42,336 nucleotides of DNA from Bacteroidales bacterium. GTDB lineage: Bacteria > Bacteroidota > Bacteroidia > Bacteroidales > UBA932. Numbering within the stretch: the first letter of the stretch is position 1; the number at the start of each line of letters is the position of its first letter. The translations under genes and the position numbers were made by a program. This document shows positions 1 through 12,732 of this stretch, piece after piece. The stretch spans positions 1 to 42,336 of the forward strand of contig JAFZIO010000054.1 in NCBI GenBank assembly GCA_017554335.1, given 5' to 3'. The notes under the pieces are model-generated. The model saw only the letters and a program-made list of their open reading frames with translations. It had not been told where the DNA came from and made no database searches.

Positions 1-1
1 A

Positions 2-1123
2 GTTTCCGATATCCTCGAGTCCAACGGCTCATCTTCCATGGCCTCCGTATGCGGCGGCTGCCTCGCCCTCATGGACGCAGGTGTGAAGATCAAGAAGCCG
101 GTTGCCGGTGTGGCAATGGGACTTATCACCGATGCCGAGCGCCCGAACGACCGTTACGCCATCCTTACCGATATCCTCGGTGACGAGGATCACCTCGGCG
201 ACATGGACTTTAAGGTCACCGGTACCGCCGACGGTATCACCGCCACCCAGATGGATATCAAGGTCGACGGCCTTAGCTACGAGGTGCTGGAGAAGGCTCT
301 CGAGCAGGCACGTCAGGGCCGTATGCATATCATGGGCGAAATGATGAAGACCATCAGCGAGCCCCGTGAGGACTACAAGCCTTTCGTTCCCCGTATCGAG
401 CAGCTCCGCATTCCTGCAGAGTTCATCGGTGCCGTTATCGGCAAGGGCGGCGAGACCATCCAGAAGATCCAGAAGGAGACTGGCGCTACCATCAATATCG
501 ACGAAGTGCCCATCCCCGGAACCAACCTCACCGAAGGTGTTGTTGATGTTGCTTCCGCCGACAAGGAGGCCATGCAGAAGGCCCTCGACTGGATCAAGGG
601 TATCTGCGCAGTTCCCGAGGCCGGCCAGGTCTATCACGGCAAGGTGGTCAGCATCCTGGAGTTCGGTGCATTCATCGAGATTCTCCCCGGCAAGGAAGGC
701 CTGCTGCACGTCAGCGAGATTGCATGGACCAAGACCGACAAGGTGGAGGATGTGCTGAGCGTCGGCGACGAGGTTGACGTGAAGCTCCTCGAGATCGATG
801 CCAAGACCGGCAAGATGCGCCTTTCCATGCGTGCCCTTCAGGAGAAGCCCGAGGGTTACGTTGAGCCCGAGCGCAAGCCTCGCGGCGGCAACGGTGGTGA
901 GCGTGGTCCTCGCCGCGAAGGCGGTGAGCGCCGTGATGGTGAGCGTCGTGAGCGTCGCGACGGAGACCGTGGCCAGCGCCGTGAAGGCGGTGAGCGCCGC
1001 GAGCGTCGTGACGGCGACCGTCCCCGCAGGGATGAGCGTCCCCGCCACAGCTCCGGACCCCGTCCCGCAGCTCCCGCTCCTACCGCCGACGATTATCGTG
1101 AGCCGGTAGACGAGTTGTACTAG
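2..1123 (+). CDS. pnp: Polyribonucleotide nucleotidyltransferase, C-terminal part
   Basis: PNPase is the 3'-5' phosphorolytic exoribonuclease of RNA turnover. Only the last 373 residues are inside the window; the frame is open at the left edge and the start lies upstream. The visible part opens with the end of the second RNase PH domain ([13 protein letters not shown], a hallmark stretch), then has a KH domain with the GxxG loop in IGKGG (about nt 404-500) and an S1 domain ([21 protein letters not shown], about nt 635-840). After S1 there is a long tail rich in Arg, Gly, Glu and Asp (about nt 877-1066) built of repeated units such as RREGGERR and ERRDGDR; this is longer and more repetitive than the usual PNPase end. 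A terminator follows the stop. Identity is secure; the function of the tail is inference. Confidence 0.97.
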   Translation, partial: VSDILESNGSSSMASVCGGCLALMDAGVKIKKPVAGVAMGLITDAERPNDRYAILTDILGDEDHLGDMDFKVTGTADGITATQMDIKVDGLSYEVLEKALEQARQGRMHIMGEMMKTISEPREDYKPFVPRIEQLRIPAEFIGAVIGKGGETIQKIQKETGATINIDEVPIPGTNLTEGVVDVASADKEAMQKALDWIKGICAVPEAGQVYHGKVVSILEFGAFIEILPGKEGLLHVSEIAWTKTDKVEDVLSVGDEVDVKLLEIDAKTGKMRLSMRALQEKPEGYVEPERKPRGGNGGERGPRREGGERRDGERRERRDGDRGQRREGGERRERRDGDRPRRDERPRHSSGPRPAAPAPTADDYREPVDELY

Positions 1124-1142
1124 TCGAGATTAGCACATAAAG

Positions 1143-1173
1143 AAAAAGGCTGGCCTAGATGGTCAGCCTTTTT
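1143..1173. terminator. Bidirectional rho-independent terminator between pnp and the GH3 gene
   Basis: A 13-bp stem (AAAAAGGCTGGCC against GGTCAGCCTTTTT, one G-T wobble) with a 5-nt loop carries A and T tracts on both sides, so it can end pnp from the left and the GH3 gene from the right. The TAG stop of the GH3 gene (1155-1157) lies inside the structure, at the stem-loop boundary. Confidence 0.88.
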
Positions 1174-3398
1174 CGTATCCCCCGGTCGGCGGCGTGGCGG
1201 GCGGCGATGAAGCGGTAGCGGCCGCGCTCGAGGGACCAGCGGCCGGCGGCTTCGTCCCAGGAGGCAAGGGATTCAACCGGCACGAAAAGCTCTACGGTGC
1301 AGCTTTCGCCGGGCTGCAGCAGGGGAGTCTTGGCGAAGGCCTTCAGCTCCCGTGCCGGCTTGTCCATATCGCGACCGGGCGCACTCACATACAGTTCCAC
1401 CACATCCTTCCCGGCTACCTTGCCGGTATTCTTGACTTCAACTGTTACCCGGTAACTTTCGTCAATGGTATCTACCGACATTTCGCTCCAGCGGAAGCTG
1501 GTAAAGCTCAGGCCGTAACCGAACGGATATGCCACGTGCTTGGGGGCGTAGGTGCCGAAGTAGCGGTAGCCCACATAGATGCCTTCTTCGTAGTCGGTAT
1601 AGTCTACGTCCTTTACGGTATAGTCCTTCTTGTTACCCTCAAGGCGACGGTAGAAAGAGTAATTGAACGGCTTGTCTTCGAACACGCGCGGGAAGTTGGC
1701 TGCAGAAGGCTCGTATTCGTAGGCCTTGGAAATGGTCATGGGAAGGCGCCCGGAAGGGTTCACCTCTCCGCTCAGAGTGGCGGCAACGCTATGTCCGCCT
1801 TCCTCTCCAGGCTGCCAGCAGACCAGAATGGCGTCGGCCAGGTCCTGCCAGCCCTGCATGTCTACTACGCCTCCGATGTTCAGTATGACGGTGACTTTCT
1901 TGCCGCGGGCGTGGAAGGCTGCTGCGGTCTCTCGAAGCAGTCGCAACTCGTTGTCCTGCAGATGGTAGCTGTAGTGCAGGTCGCGGTCCTTGCCTTCTCC
2001 GAACACACGCCCGAAGGTTATGAAGGCGCGGTCGGCACTTTCTGCGGCGGCCTTGATCAGCCCGGAGGGTACAACCTCGATCGGGCGTTCCCGGTCGATT
2101 ACCCAGGAGTTGTTGCCGTCTATCATCTTGCAGCGCCATGCCTCGTCTTCCATGTAGCCCCGGTAGAACTCGTCGAGCGGCGCATCGAGGGTGAAGCCGG
2201 CGTCGGAGAGACCCTGCTGAAGGTCAACCACATACGGTCGGTGGACGTCGCCCGAACCGGTACCTCCGGCGATGAAGGAGTAAGACGTCACGCCAAGCAG
2301 AGCGGTTACTCCGCCGGGCCCGGCAGGCAGCGCGCCCTTGTTCTTCAGCAGCACCATCCCTTCGTCGGCAGCGTTACGGCAGACGGTAGCGTGTGCCTCC
2401 AGGTCGGGGGCGTCGGAGAAACTGTATCCCCTGAACCTCGGCGTCTTGACTATCAGCTGAAGTGCCCGCGTCACGCAGGCGTCAACGTCTTCCATGCTCA
2501 GACGTCCCTCGCGAACGGCGTTTATAAGGGCATGGTAGCGGGAGTCGGAGCCGGACTGTATGAGGTCGTTGCCCGCATGTATCTGGGCAGCAGTGTCATA
2601 GCCGCCGCCCCAGTCGGTCACGACGGTGCCCTGGAAGCCCCAGTCGTCCCTAAGCACCTCCGTCAGCAGCCAGGGGGACTCGGACGCATGCACGCCGTTG
2701 ATGTAATTGTAGGAGGTCATGAGCGTCCACGGCTGAGCCTTGCGGACGGCGATTTCGAACGCCCGCAGGTATATCTCCCGCAGAGCCCTTTCGGATACGC
2801 GGGCGTCGTTGTGCAGGCGGTTGAGCTCCTGGTTGTTGGCTGCAAAATGCTTGATGGACGTGCCCACGCCGTTGCTCTGCACGCCGTCTATGTACGCCGC
2901 CGCAATGAAACCGGCCAGCAGGGGGTCTTCGGAAAAGTACTCGAAGTTCCTGCCGCACAGCGGGTTGCGGTGGATGTTGACACCCGGTCCGAGGAGTACG
3001 TCCACCCCATATTCCAGCACCTCGTTGCCCATGGCCCGTCCCACTTCTTCCACCAGTTCCGGGTTCCAGGTCGACGCCAGCATGGTGCCGATGGGGAAGC
3101 CGGTGCAGTAGAAGGTCTTGTCCGTTCCCTCCCGGGTGGGGTCGATGCGCAGGCCTGCGGGCCCGTCGGCAAAAACGATGGAGGGGATGCCCAGGCGGGG
3201 AATGGCATGGGTGGCGCCGGCGCTGCCCTTCACGCCTACGTCGTTACGGCCTATGCCGTCGAAGGCGGTGGAGCCGCAGCCTACCAGTATGGCGGCCTTT
3301 TCTTCCAGGGTGAGGAGGGAAACGATCTGGGGGATGTTGTCTTCCCGCAATACGGGGTTGGCGACGGTTAACGCCGCAGCGATCATTAGTGTGAGCAT
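1155..3398 (-). CDS. Glycoside hydrolase family 3 beta-glucosidase-like protein
   Basis: GH3 enzymes remove terminal sugars from beta-glucosides or related glycans by a retaining mechanism. At 747 residues it has the usual GH3 layout. The N-terminal barrel contains SIKHFAANNQE (about 181-191) and the nucleophile Asp262 in VVTDWGG. The second domain contains GEGKDRDLHYS, which fits the region of the acid/base Glu. The C-terminal fibronectin III-like domain starts near VTVEVKNTGKVAGKDVVELY. The first 14 residues are hydrophobic but lack a basic start, so export is likely but not certain. It is the last gene of a three-gene run with the small genes upstream. Exact substrate (beta-glucoside, xyloside and so on) cannot be read from the sequence. 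Confidence 0.92.
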   Translation of the reverse strand: MLTLMIAAALTVANPVLREDNIPQIVSLLTLEEKAAILVGCGSTAFDGIGRNDVGVKGSAGATHAIPRLGIPSIVFADGPAGLRIDPTREGTDKTFYCTGFPIGTMLASTWNPELVEEVGRAMGNEVLEYGVDVLLGPGVNIHRNPLCGRNFEYFSEDPLLAGFIAAAYIDGVQSNGVGTSIKHFAANNQELNRLHNDARVSERALREIYLRAFEIAVRKAQPWTLMTSYNYINGVHASESPWLLTEVLRDDWGFQGTVVTDWGGGYDTAAQIHAGNDLIQSGSDSRYHALINAVREGRLSMEDVDACVTRALQLIVKTPRFRGYSFSDAPDLEAHATVCRNAADEGMVLLKNKGALPAGPGGVTALLGVTSYSFIAGGTGSGDVHRPYVVDLQQGLSDAGFTLDAPLDEFYRGYMEDEAWRCKMIDGNNSWVIDRERPIEVVPSGLIKAAAESADRAFITFGRVFGEGKDRDLHYSYHLQDNELRLLRETAAAFHARGKKVTVILNIGGVVDMQGWQDLADAILVCWQPGEEGGHSVAATLSGEVNPSGRLPMTISKAYEYEPSAANFPRVFEDKPFNYSFYRRLEGNKKDYTVKDVDYTDYEEGIYVGYRYFGTYAPKHVAYPFGYGLSFTSFRWSEMSVDTIDESYRVTVEVKNTGKVAGKDVVELYVSAPGRDMDKPARELKAFAKTPLLQPGESCTVELFVPVESLASWDEAAGRWSLERGRYRFIAARHAADRGIRKRLTI

Positions 3399-3405
3399 AG
3401 TTTAA

Positions 3406-3642
3406 CTATACGGTCAGAATGTGGGGTATCTCCTTTGCGAGACGTGCACATTCGGGGTTTTCCAGGGTCTCTGGCGGAAGCTCTACTGTGTAGCCCGTAT
3501 CTGCAATCTGGTTCATCACCACCAGGTCGCGGAGGGCTTCAGTTCGTATTACGCTGAAACGTTCGGGGCTGTCGGCGATTATGTCGCTGACGCTCATGCC
3601 GATTTTGTGCTCAATGTAGTCGTAGAGCTTAATGTTTGGCAT
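3406..3642 (-). CDS. Small protein of unknown function, 78 residues
   Basis: I do not recognise this protein. It starts MPNIKLYDYIEHKIGMSV, has no signal peptide or membrane segment, and looks like a small soluble mixed-fold protein. Its start overlaps the end of the upstream secreted-protein gene by 14 nt, and its stop is 7 nt before the GH3 start, so the three genes are probably co-transcribed. Coding status rests on the tight packing and ordinary amino-acid composition. Confidence 0.7.
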   Translation of the reverse strand: MPNIKLYDYIEHKIGMSVSDIIADSPERFSVIRTEALRDLVVMNQIADTGYTVELPPETLENPECARLAKEIPHILTV

Positions 3643-4321
3643 AGTGGTAGAGCCGGTAGTCGGAGGTTCCGAAGGCTATCTCGTAACGGGGTTTGCTCTT
3701 TGGGTTGCCGTCCGGGGATATGACGAGCAGCGAGGCGGCGTCTACATACTGTGACTTGAATGCCTTGTCCGCTTCTTCCGGGTCGGTATACAAGGTGTAG
3801 TTCTTTGGCCTCCGGCTTAACATTGTCTTAATGCCCGCGTATGCCGCGCATTCGGAGTTGATGGCGGCTTCTGAATAGTCCTGTATCAGGGTGATGAAGG
3901 CCGGCATATAGATGACTGCGCGGTCGGAGTCGTCCTGCTCGCCCGCTATGGGCAGGGAGACCAGGGTTACGGGACGCTTGAGGGCGTCGTTGTCGTTCTT
4001 CTGGCCGCCCCTGGAGAGGGTGAGGTAGACAATTCCCTTGTTGACTTCAGTGTGCAGGAAGTAGCAATCGGAGCTGTTTTTCTGTTTGCCGTATTCGGCC
4101 TGGGTGCAGAATTCAAAAGGCGTTATTGTCCAGAGCGACGTAATCTCCTGGCGCAGTGCCGCCTTGAATTCGCGGGACCCGCTGAGCACCACCTTGGTCG
4201 GTTTGCTCTTGAAATCCTGAAGGAGGTATTGGCGGGTGTAGATGCGCAACTGTCCCCATCCGGACACGGACTGGAAAAGTAGTATAAAAAGCAATAAATA
4301 TTTACCGATTGACCGTTTCAT
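3629..4321 (-). CDS. Secreted protein of unknown function, 230 residues
   Basis: The protein begins MKRSIGKYLLLFILLFQSVSGWGQ, a clear Sec signal peptide with cleavage expected after the Gly-Trp-Gly region, so it should be periplasmic or outer-membrane associated. I do not recognise the mature domain; it contains TITPFEFCTQAEYG and ends in a Tyr-rich segment. A longer reading from an ATG at 4348 is possible, but a Bacteroidota -7 box (TATCTTTG, 4329-4336 on the minus strand) would then lie inside the gene, and the signal peptide fits the start at 4321. With that start, the transcript would have almost no leader. It is first in a run with the 78-residue protein and the GH3 enzyme. Confidence 0.75.
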   Translation of the reverse strand: MKRSIGKYLLLFILLFQSVSGWGQLRIYTRQYLLQDFKSKPTKVVLSGSREFKAALRQEITSLWTITPFEFCTQAEYGKQKNSSDCYFLHTEVNKGIVYLTLSRGGQKNDNDALKRPVTLVSLPIAGEQDDSDRAVIYMPAFITLIQDYSEAAINSECAAYAGIKTMLSRRPKNYTLYTDPEEADKAFKSQYVDAASLLVISPDGNPKSKPRYEIAFGTSDYRLYHYAKH

Positions 4322-4328
4322 AGCAGGG

Positions 4329-4336
4329 CAAAGATA
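4329..4336 (-). promoter_or_regulatory. Bacteroidota -7 box, probably for a leaderless transcript
   Basis: On the minus strand this reads TATCTTTG, an exact match to the Bacteroidota sigma-70 -7 consensus TAnnTTTG. Only 7 nt separate it from the ATG at 4321, so transcription should start at or next to the start codon. No clear -33 TTTG was found. Confidence 0.55.
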
Positions 4337-4348
4337 AAAATAATTCAC

Positions 4349-4356
4349 TACATTTG
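4349..4356 (+). promoter_or_regulatory. Bacteroidota -7 box upstream of dnaX
   Basis: TACATTTG matches TAnnTTTG and ends 20 nt before the dnaX ATG, giving a short leader. It lies back to back with the minus-strand -7 box at 4329-4336, so the two divergent promoters overlap in their upstream regions and may compete for polymerase. Confidence 0.55.
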
Positions 4357-4376
4357 TAAAATAAACTTGCTCTATT

Positions 4377-6322
4377 ATGGCTCAGTATATAGTATCTGCC
4401 CGCAAATATCGTCCTGATTCATTTGAAAGCCTTATAGGACAGGACAATATAGCCCGGACCCTGAAGAATTCCATCATCCGGGGGCAGCTGGCGCACGCTT
4501 ATCTTTTCTGCGGTCCGCGCGGAGTCGGCAAGACCAGCGCCGCCCGTATTTTCGCCAAAACTATAAACTGTGCCCATCCTACCGCAGACATGGAGCCTTG
4601 CGGGGAGTGCGAATCCTGCGTCTCTTTCCGCGAGGGCCGTTCCTATTGCATCCATGAGCTGGATGCTGCATCCAACAACGGCGTCGAGGATATCAAGGCC
4701 CTCATGGAACAGGTGCAGATTCCTCCCCAGGTGGGCAAGTACAGCGTCTACATCATAGACGAGGTGCACATGCTCACCCAGTCGGCTTTCAATGCCTTCC
4801 TGAAGACACTCGAGGAGCCGCCGGCACATGCCATCTTCATTCTGGCCACCACAGAAAAGCACAAGATCATTCCTACCATACTCAGCCGCTGCCAGACTTA
4901 CGATTTCAACCGCATCAGCGTGCCTGACATCGTTCGCAACTTGCGTGACATAGCCGGCAAGGAGGGTGTGAAGGTAGACGATGAGTCGCTGCACGTGATA
5001 GCCCATAAGGCGGACGGCGCCATGCGTGACGCCCTGACTATCTTCGACCAGACGGTGGCTTTCTGCGGTACGGACATCCATTATGAGGATGTTATCCGCA
5101 ACTTGAACGTGCTGGATTACGAGTACAGCTTCAAGCTGGTGGATGCTTTCCTGGCCAAGGATTACGGCACCGCGCTGCTGGTGTTCGACGAGATCTTGTC
5201 CAAGGGTTTCAACGCCCTGCATTTTGTGTCGGCTCTGGGCAGCCATTTCCGCGATTTGCTGGTGAGCCGTACCGGCGGGCTTGACGCCCTGCTGGATTTG
5301 CCGGCTTCCCTGCAGGAGCGTTACCGCGAGCAGGCGGGGCGCTGCTCCGTGAAGTTCCTTTACGAGGCGCTGGGCATCGTGTCCCAGTGCGAGGCGGGTT
5401 ACCGCGGCGCCACCAACCAGCGTTTGCATATTGAGTTCGCGCTTATGCGCCTGGCGTTCCTCGGAGGCGTGCCCTCCGAGCCGGCTCCGGCCGTTTCCGC
5501 TACGCGGGTGTTGCCTCCGAAAGACTTCGCTTCGCTCATCCCTCCCACTGCTGACGCAGCGGGTCCCTCCCATTCACGTGGCCATGGGCGGCCACGGTCT
5601 TCGGAGGCAACACCCGCCTCCGCTTCGCCGGCCGGAGCTGAAGCCTTGTCTTCGGTTGTTCCTGTTCAGCCGGATGCGGCCGTAGAGGCAGCAGGCAGTC
5701 CGGTTGCGGGACCTTTGGCTCCCGAAAAGGGAGGGGACCCGCTTGCGGGGAGGCGTCCCGCGGCCGGAGCTGCCTGGGCCGGTGAAACGGCCGCAGCCGG
5801 AGCACAAGAAGCCGGATTCGGAGGCAATACCCGCGGAGCGGACAAGCCGGCGGCGCTCAGGAAGCGGGCGGCGGGGCTGTCGCTGAGTTCGCTGATGAGC
5901 GACGAAGAGATAACGGTTGAGCTGGCGACGGAGGCTGACAGCGGGGAGCAGCCGCTGCCGGACGCTGAAGCGCTGAAGGCAAAGTGGCCTGAGCTCGCGG
6001 CAATGTACTCCGCGCAGCCGCGCCTTGCGAACGCCCTTGCCACTGCAAAACTGGACACCAGGGAAGAAGACGGCCGAGTGATCCTGAGCTTCGCCCTCGT
6101 GAGCGAGGCGCAGCGAAGCTGGATTGCGGACAAGAAGCTACGCGAACTGGAAGACCGCTTCCAGAAGCTCATGAACTGCAACAGGATACGCCTGGAGCCC
6201 GAAGTCCTGCCCGAGGAACATCAGGAAGACAAAAAATACATGCCTGTAGAAAAGGCACAAGACTTGATGCAAAAGAACCCCGAAGTAGGCGAACTGATTA
6301 AAGACCTCTCACTTGATATAAG

Positions 6323-6326
<4 letters not shown>
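4377..6326 (+). CDS. dnaX: DNA polymerase III subunit gamma/tau, carrying an in-frame palindromic insert
   Basis: DnaX is the clamp-loader ATPase that loads the beta clamp during replication. The 649-residue protein has Walker A GPRGVGKT (46-53), a zinc module with Cys65, Cys75, Cys78 and Cys81, Walker B IIDEVH (126-131), the sensor-1 SRC motif, and domain III to about residue 370. Then comes an Ala/Gly/Pro-rich linker (about 370-500) and a tau-type C-terminal domain to residue 649. The linker starts with residues 377-413 encoded by the 112-bp palindromic element at 5505-5616, which recurs in atpG. Further foldable repeats lie at 5706-5761 and 5817-5834. The start follows a -7 box by 20 nt. 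The stop overlaps the lptB start (ATGA, 6323-6326). I saw no convincing slippery site for making a short gamma form. Confidence 0.96.
5505..5616 (+). repeat. 112-bp protein-coding palindromic element, copy 1 (in dnaX)
   Basis: The ends are inverted repeats: GCGGGTGTTGCCTCCGAA at 5504-5521 is the exact reverse complement of 5600-5617. Inside are a stem CTGC-TGAC-GCAG, flanked by CCC and GGG (about 5545-5563), and a hairpin CGTGGCC-ATGGGC-GGCCACG (5577-5596). The same sequence occurs at 12894-13005 in atpG with 102 of 112 positions identical. It is read in frame and encodes a 37-residue hydrophilic peptide containing DFASLIPPT and [15 protein letters not shown]. It sits in the flexible linker of DnaX, where an insertion is tolerable. 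It resembles in concept the Rickettsia palindromic elements; the family itself is unknown to me. Confidence 0.9.
5706..5761 (+). repeat. Foldable palindrome in the DnaX linker (three-way-junction shape)
   Basis: An outer stem GCGGGAC (5706-5712) with GTCCCGC (5755-5761) encloses two small hairpins: CTCCC-GAAAA-GGGAG (5719-5733) and CCCG-CTTG-CGGG (5738-5749). The whole is in frame in the dnaX linker. It could be another in-frame palindromic insert or just GC-rich linker sequence; no second copy is present in the window. Confidence 0.4.
5817..5834 (+). repeat. Lone end-like sequence of the palindromic element
   Basis: TTCGGAGGCAATACCCGC matches the right end of the element at 5600-5617 at 17 of 18 positions but has no element body next to it. 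It encodes FGGNTR in the DnaX linker. It may be a decayed copy, a rearrangement product or a preferred target. Confidence 0.5.
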
Positions 6327-10157
<3,831 letters not shown>

Positions 10158-10159
10158 CC

Positions 10160-10663
10160 ATGTCCCTCATTACACCGGACTTCGGCCTGCTGTTCTGGAT
10201 GGTCGTGATCTTCGGAGCGGTGTTCTTCCTGCTCGCGAAGTTCGGCTTTCCTGTGATTACCAAGGCGGTACGTGAGCGCTCGGAGCATATCGAGCAGTCG
10301 CTGCGTGCCGCCGAGGAGGCCCGGCTGAGCCTGGAACGCTTTGCCGAGGACCAGAACCGTCTGATAGAGCAGACCAAGGTGGAGCGGGCGGAGATACTCA
10401 AGGCTGCGAGCGACGAGCGGAATGCGATGATAGCCAAGGCGCACGAAGACGCGTCTGCGGAAGCGGCCAAGATACTCCGGAACGCCCGAGATGAAATAGC
10501 GGCCGAGCAGGAACTTGCCCGCCGCGAACTCCGTTCCGAGCTGTCGGCCCTTTCGGTGGCAGTCGCGGAAAAAATCGTCCGCAAGGAGCTGGATACTGCC
10601 GACGGGCAGAAGCAGCTGCTGGATAAGTATGTAGAAGAGGCTGTACAAAGCCAGGTGAATTAA
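10160..10663 (+). CDS. atpF: F1Fo ATP synthase subunit b
   Basis: Subunit b is the peripheral stalk linking subunit a to delta and alpha. The 167-residue protein has one N-terminal membrane helix (LLFWMVVIFGAVFFLLAKFGF) followed by a long charged helix rich in Glu, Arg and Ala, as expected for the dimeric stalk. It is packed between atpE and atpH with gaps of 2 nt. Confidence 0.94.
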   Translation: MSLITPDFGLLFWMVVIFGAVFFLLAKFGFPVITKAVRERSEHIEQSLRAAEEARLSLERFAEDQNRLIEQTKVERAEILKAASDERNAMIAKAHEDASAEAAKILRNARDEIAAEQELARRELRSELSALSVAVAEKIVRKELDTADGQKQLLDKYVEEAVQSQVN

Positions 10664-10665
10664 AG

Positions 10666-11142
10666 ATGAATACCGGAGCAATCACCAAGCGTTACGCCCG
10701 TGCGCTGCTGCTGTATACGCAGGAGCGTGGCTCTGCCGCACGAGTGTGCGAGCAGGTCAGGCGTTTGTTGCGTGATTCTTCCAAGCTTCCCTCAAAACTG
10801 GAACCCGATCTGGAGCGCTTCATCAGGCTGCTCGCAGAAAGGGGGAGGACGGACTACCTCAGGCGCATACTGCGCTGTTTCGTAGACATGTACGTAGAAT
10901 CCGTGGGCTTGAAGAACGTGCGTCTGATAACTGCGGCTCCCTTCGAGGGGTTGGAGGACAGGGTGCGTGAGTCCATAGAGAAGCGTACCGGCTGCGAGGT
11001 GGTAATTGAGACGGAAGTGGATCCCGGGCTGATTGGCGGCTTCCGCGTAATCGTGAACGGGGAAATGATGGACGCCAGTGTGCGGCATCAGCTGCAGCTG
11101 CTCGAGCGTCAGTTTATAGAAAAGAACAACAGAATCGTATAG
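10666..11142 (+). CDS. atpH: F1Fo ATP synthase subunit delta
   Basis: Delta caps F1 and ties it to the b stalk. The 158-residue protein starts MNTGAITKRYARALLLYTQERG, the usual RYA-type opening, and ends with the conserved DPGLIGGFRVIVNGEMMDAS segment. It lies 2 nt after atpF and 3 nt before atpA. Confidence 0.94.
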   Translation: MNTGAITKRYARALLLYTQERGSAARVCEQVRRLLRDSSKLPSKLEPDLERFIRLLAERGRTDYLRRILRCFVDMYVESVGLKNVRLITAAPFEGLEDRVRESIEKRTGCEVVIETEVDPGLIGGFRVIVNGEMMDASVRHQLQLLERQFIEKNNRIV

Positions 11143-11145
11143 CAG

Positions 11146-12732
11146 ATGGCACAGAATACGATAAAGGCGAGTGAAATATCCGACATCCTCCTGGAACAGC
11201 TGAGGGGAGTCGACATGTCTATCAAGTATGAGGAGGTTGGCAGCGTGCTTACCGTCAGCGACGGTGTGGCCCGCATCCACGGACTCAACAATGCTGAGGC
11301 CGGCGAGCTCCTGGAGTTCGACAGCGGTGTGAAGGCCGTTGTGATGAATCTGGAGGAGGATAACGTGGGAGCGGTGCTGCTGGGTCCTACCGACCTTGTA
11401 AAGGAAGACATGGGCGTGCGCAGGCTGGGCCGCATTGCCGGCATCGAAGTCGGCGAGGGGCTGGTGGGCCGCGTGGTCGATCCCATCGGCACTCCTCTGG
11501 ACGGCCTGGGTCCCGTGAAAGGGGAGACCGTACGTATGCCGCTGGAGCGCAAGGCGCCCGGAGTCATCTTCCGTGAGCCCGTTCACGAGCCTCTGCAGAC
11601 AGGTCTCAAGGCCATAGACGCCATGATTCCTATCGGACGCGGCCAGCGTGAGCTCATCATCGGCGACCGCCAGACCGGAAAGACCGCCATTGCCATCGAT
11701 ACCATTATCAACCAGTGCAGCGGCTGGCTGGCCGGAGACCCGGTCTACTGCATCTACGTAGCAGTCGGCCAGAAGGGCTCCACCGTCGCCTCTATCGTCC
11801 AGACTCTCAGGGAGAAAGGGGCGATGGACTATACCATCGTGGTGGCTGCTACCGCTGCCGATCCCGCTGCCCTGCAGTATTACGCTCCCTTCGCTGGTGC
11901 CGCCATTGGCGAGTACTTCCGCGACACGGGACGTCACGCCCTGGTGGTCTATGACGACCTGAGCAAGCAGGCGGTGGCCTATCGTGAGGTGTCGCTTATC
12001 CTGCGCCGTCCCTCAGGCCGTGAGGCATATCCGGGAGACGTTTTCTATCTGCACTCCCGTCTGCTGGAGCGTGCGGCCAAGATTATCTCCCAGCAGGAGG
12101 TGGCCGAGCAGATGAACGACCTGCCCGAGGCCCTTCGCGGCAAGGTCAAGGCCGGCGGATCGCTTACGGCCCTGCCTATAATTGAGACGCAGGCCGGCGA
12201 CGTTTCCGCCTACATTCCTACGAATGTTATTTCCATTACCGACGGCCAGATTTACCTGGAAAGCTCTCTCTTCAACGCCGGCTTCCGCCCCGCTGTGAAT
12301 GTGGGTATTTCCGTTTCCCGTGTGGGCGGTGCGGCTCAGGTGAAGAGCATGAAGAAGGTCGCAGGTACGCTTAAGATAGACCAGGCGCAGTTCGAGGAAC
12401 TGGAGTCGTTCTCCAAGTTCTCGTCCGACCTGGACAAGGTTACCGCAATGACTCTGGACAAGGGACGCAAGAACAATCAGTTGCTGATTCAGCCGCAGTA
12501 CAGTCCCATGCCGGTAGGGGAGCAGGTCGCTATCTTGTATTGCGGCACGCATGGACTGATGGCGGATATTCGCGTAGACCAGGTAATCGAATTCCAGGGA
12601 CTTTTCCTGGACAGGATGCGTGCATCGCACGGTAAGATTTTGGAAGAATTGGGTGCCGGTGTCGTTTCCGACGGTGCCGGAGCCGCTATAGAGAAGGTTG
12701 CTGCTGACGTATGTCGTCACTTAGGGAAGTAA
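11146..12732 (+). CDS. atpA: F1Fo ATP synthase subunit alpha
   Basis: Alpha forms the noncatalytic nucleotide sites of the F1 hexamer. The 528-residue protein has Walker A GDRQTGKT (173-180), [15 protein letters not shown] and [11 protein letters not shown] (family hallmark near the C-terminal third). The length is usual for the order. The end overlaps the start of atpG by 22 nt, suggesting translational coupling. Confidence 0.97.
   Translation: MAQNTIKASEISDILLEQLRGVDMSIKYEEVGSVLTVSDGVARIHGLNNAEAGELLEFDSGVKAVVMNLEEDNVGAVLLGPTDLVKEDMGVRRLGRIAGIEVGEGLVGRVVDPIGTPLDGLGPVKGETVRMPLERKAPGVIFREPVHEPLQTGLKAIDAMIPIGRGQRELIIGDRQTGKTAIAIDTIINQCSGWLAGDPVYCIYVAVGQKGSTVASIVQTLREKGAMDYTIVVAATAADPAALQYYAPFAGAAIGEYFRDTGRHALVVYDDLSKQAVAYREVSLILRRPSGREAYPGDVFYLHSRLLERAAKIISQQEVAEQMNDLPEALRGKVKAGGSLTALPIIETQAGDVSAYIPTNVISITDGQIYLESSLFNAGFRPAVNVGISVSRVGGAAQVKSMKKVAGTLKIDQAQFEELESFSKFSSDLDKVTAMTLDKGRKNNQLLIQPQYSPMPVGEQVAILYCGTHGLMADIRVDQVIEFQGLFLDRMRASHGKILEELGAGVVSDGAGAAIEKVAADVCRHLGK

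Noticed and set aside
1194-3371. A plus-strand open frame of 725 residues opposite the GH3 gene
   Set aside because: The GH3 motifs on the minus strand are unmistakable; the plus frame shows no family sequence.
5460-5480. Hairpin CTCGGAGG-CGTGC-CCTCCGAG just before the element in dnaX
   Set aside because: It resembles the element's end words but encodes GGVPSE-type linker sequence and lacks the element body; too short to call a copy.
6087-6120. A strong hairpin in the 3' part of dnaX (AGCTTCGC with GCGAAGCT)
   Set aside because: It falls in the tau C-terminal domain with plausible normal protein sequence and does not match the palindromic element; probably codon bias.
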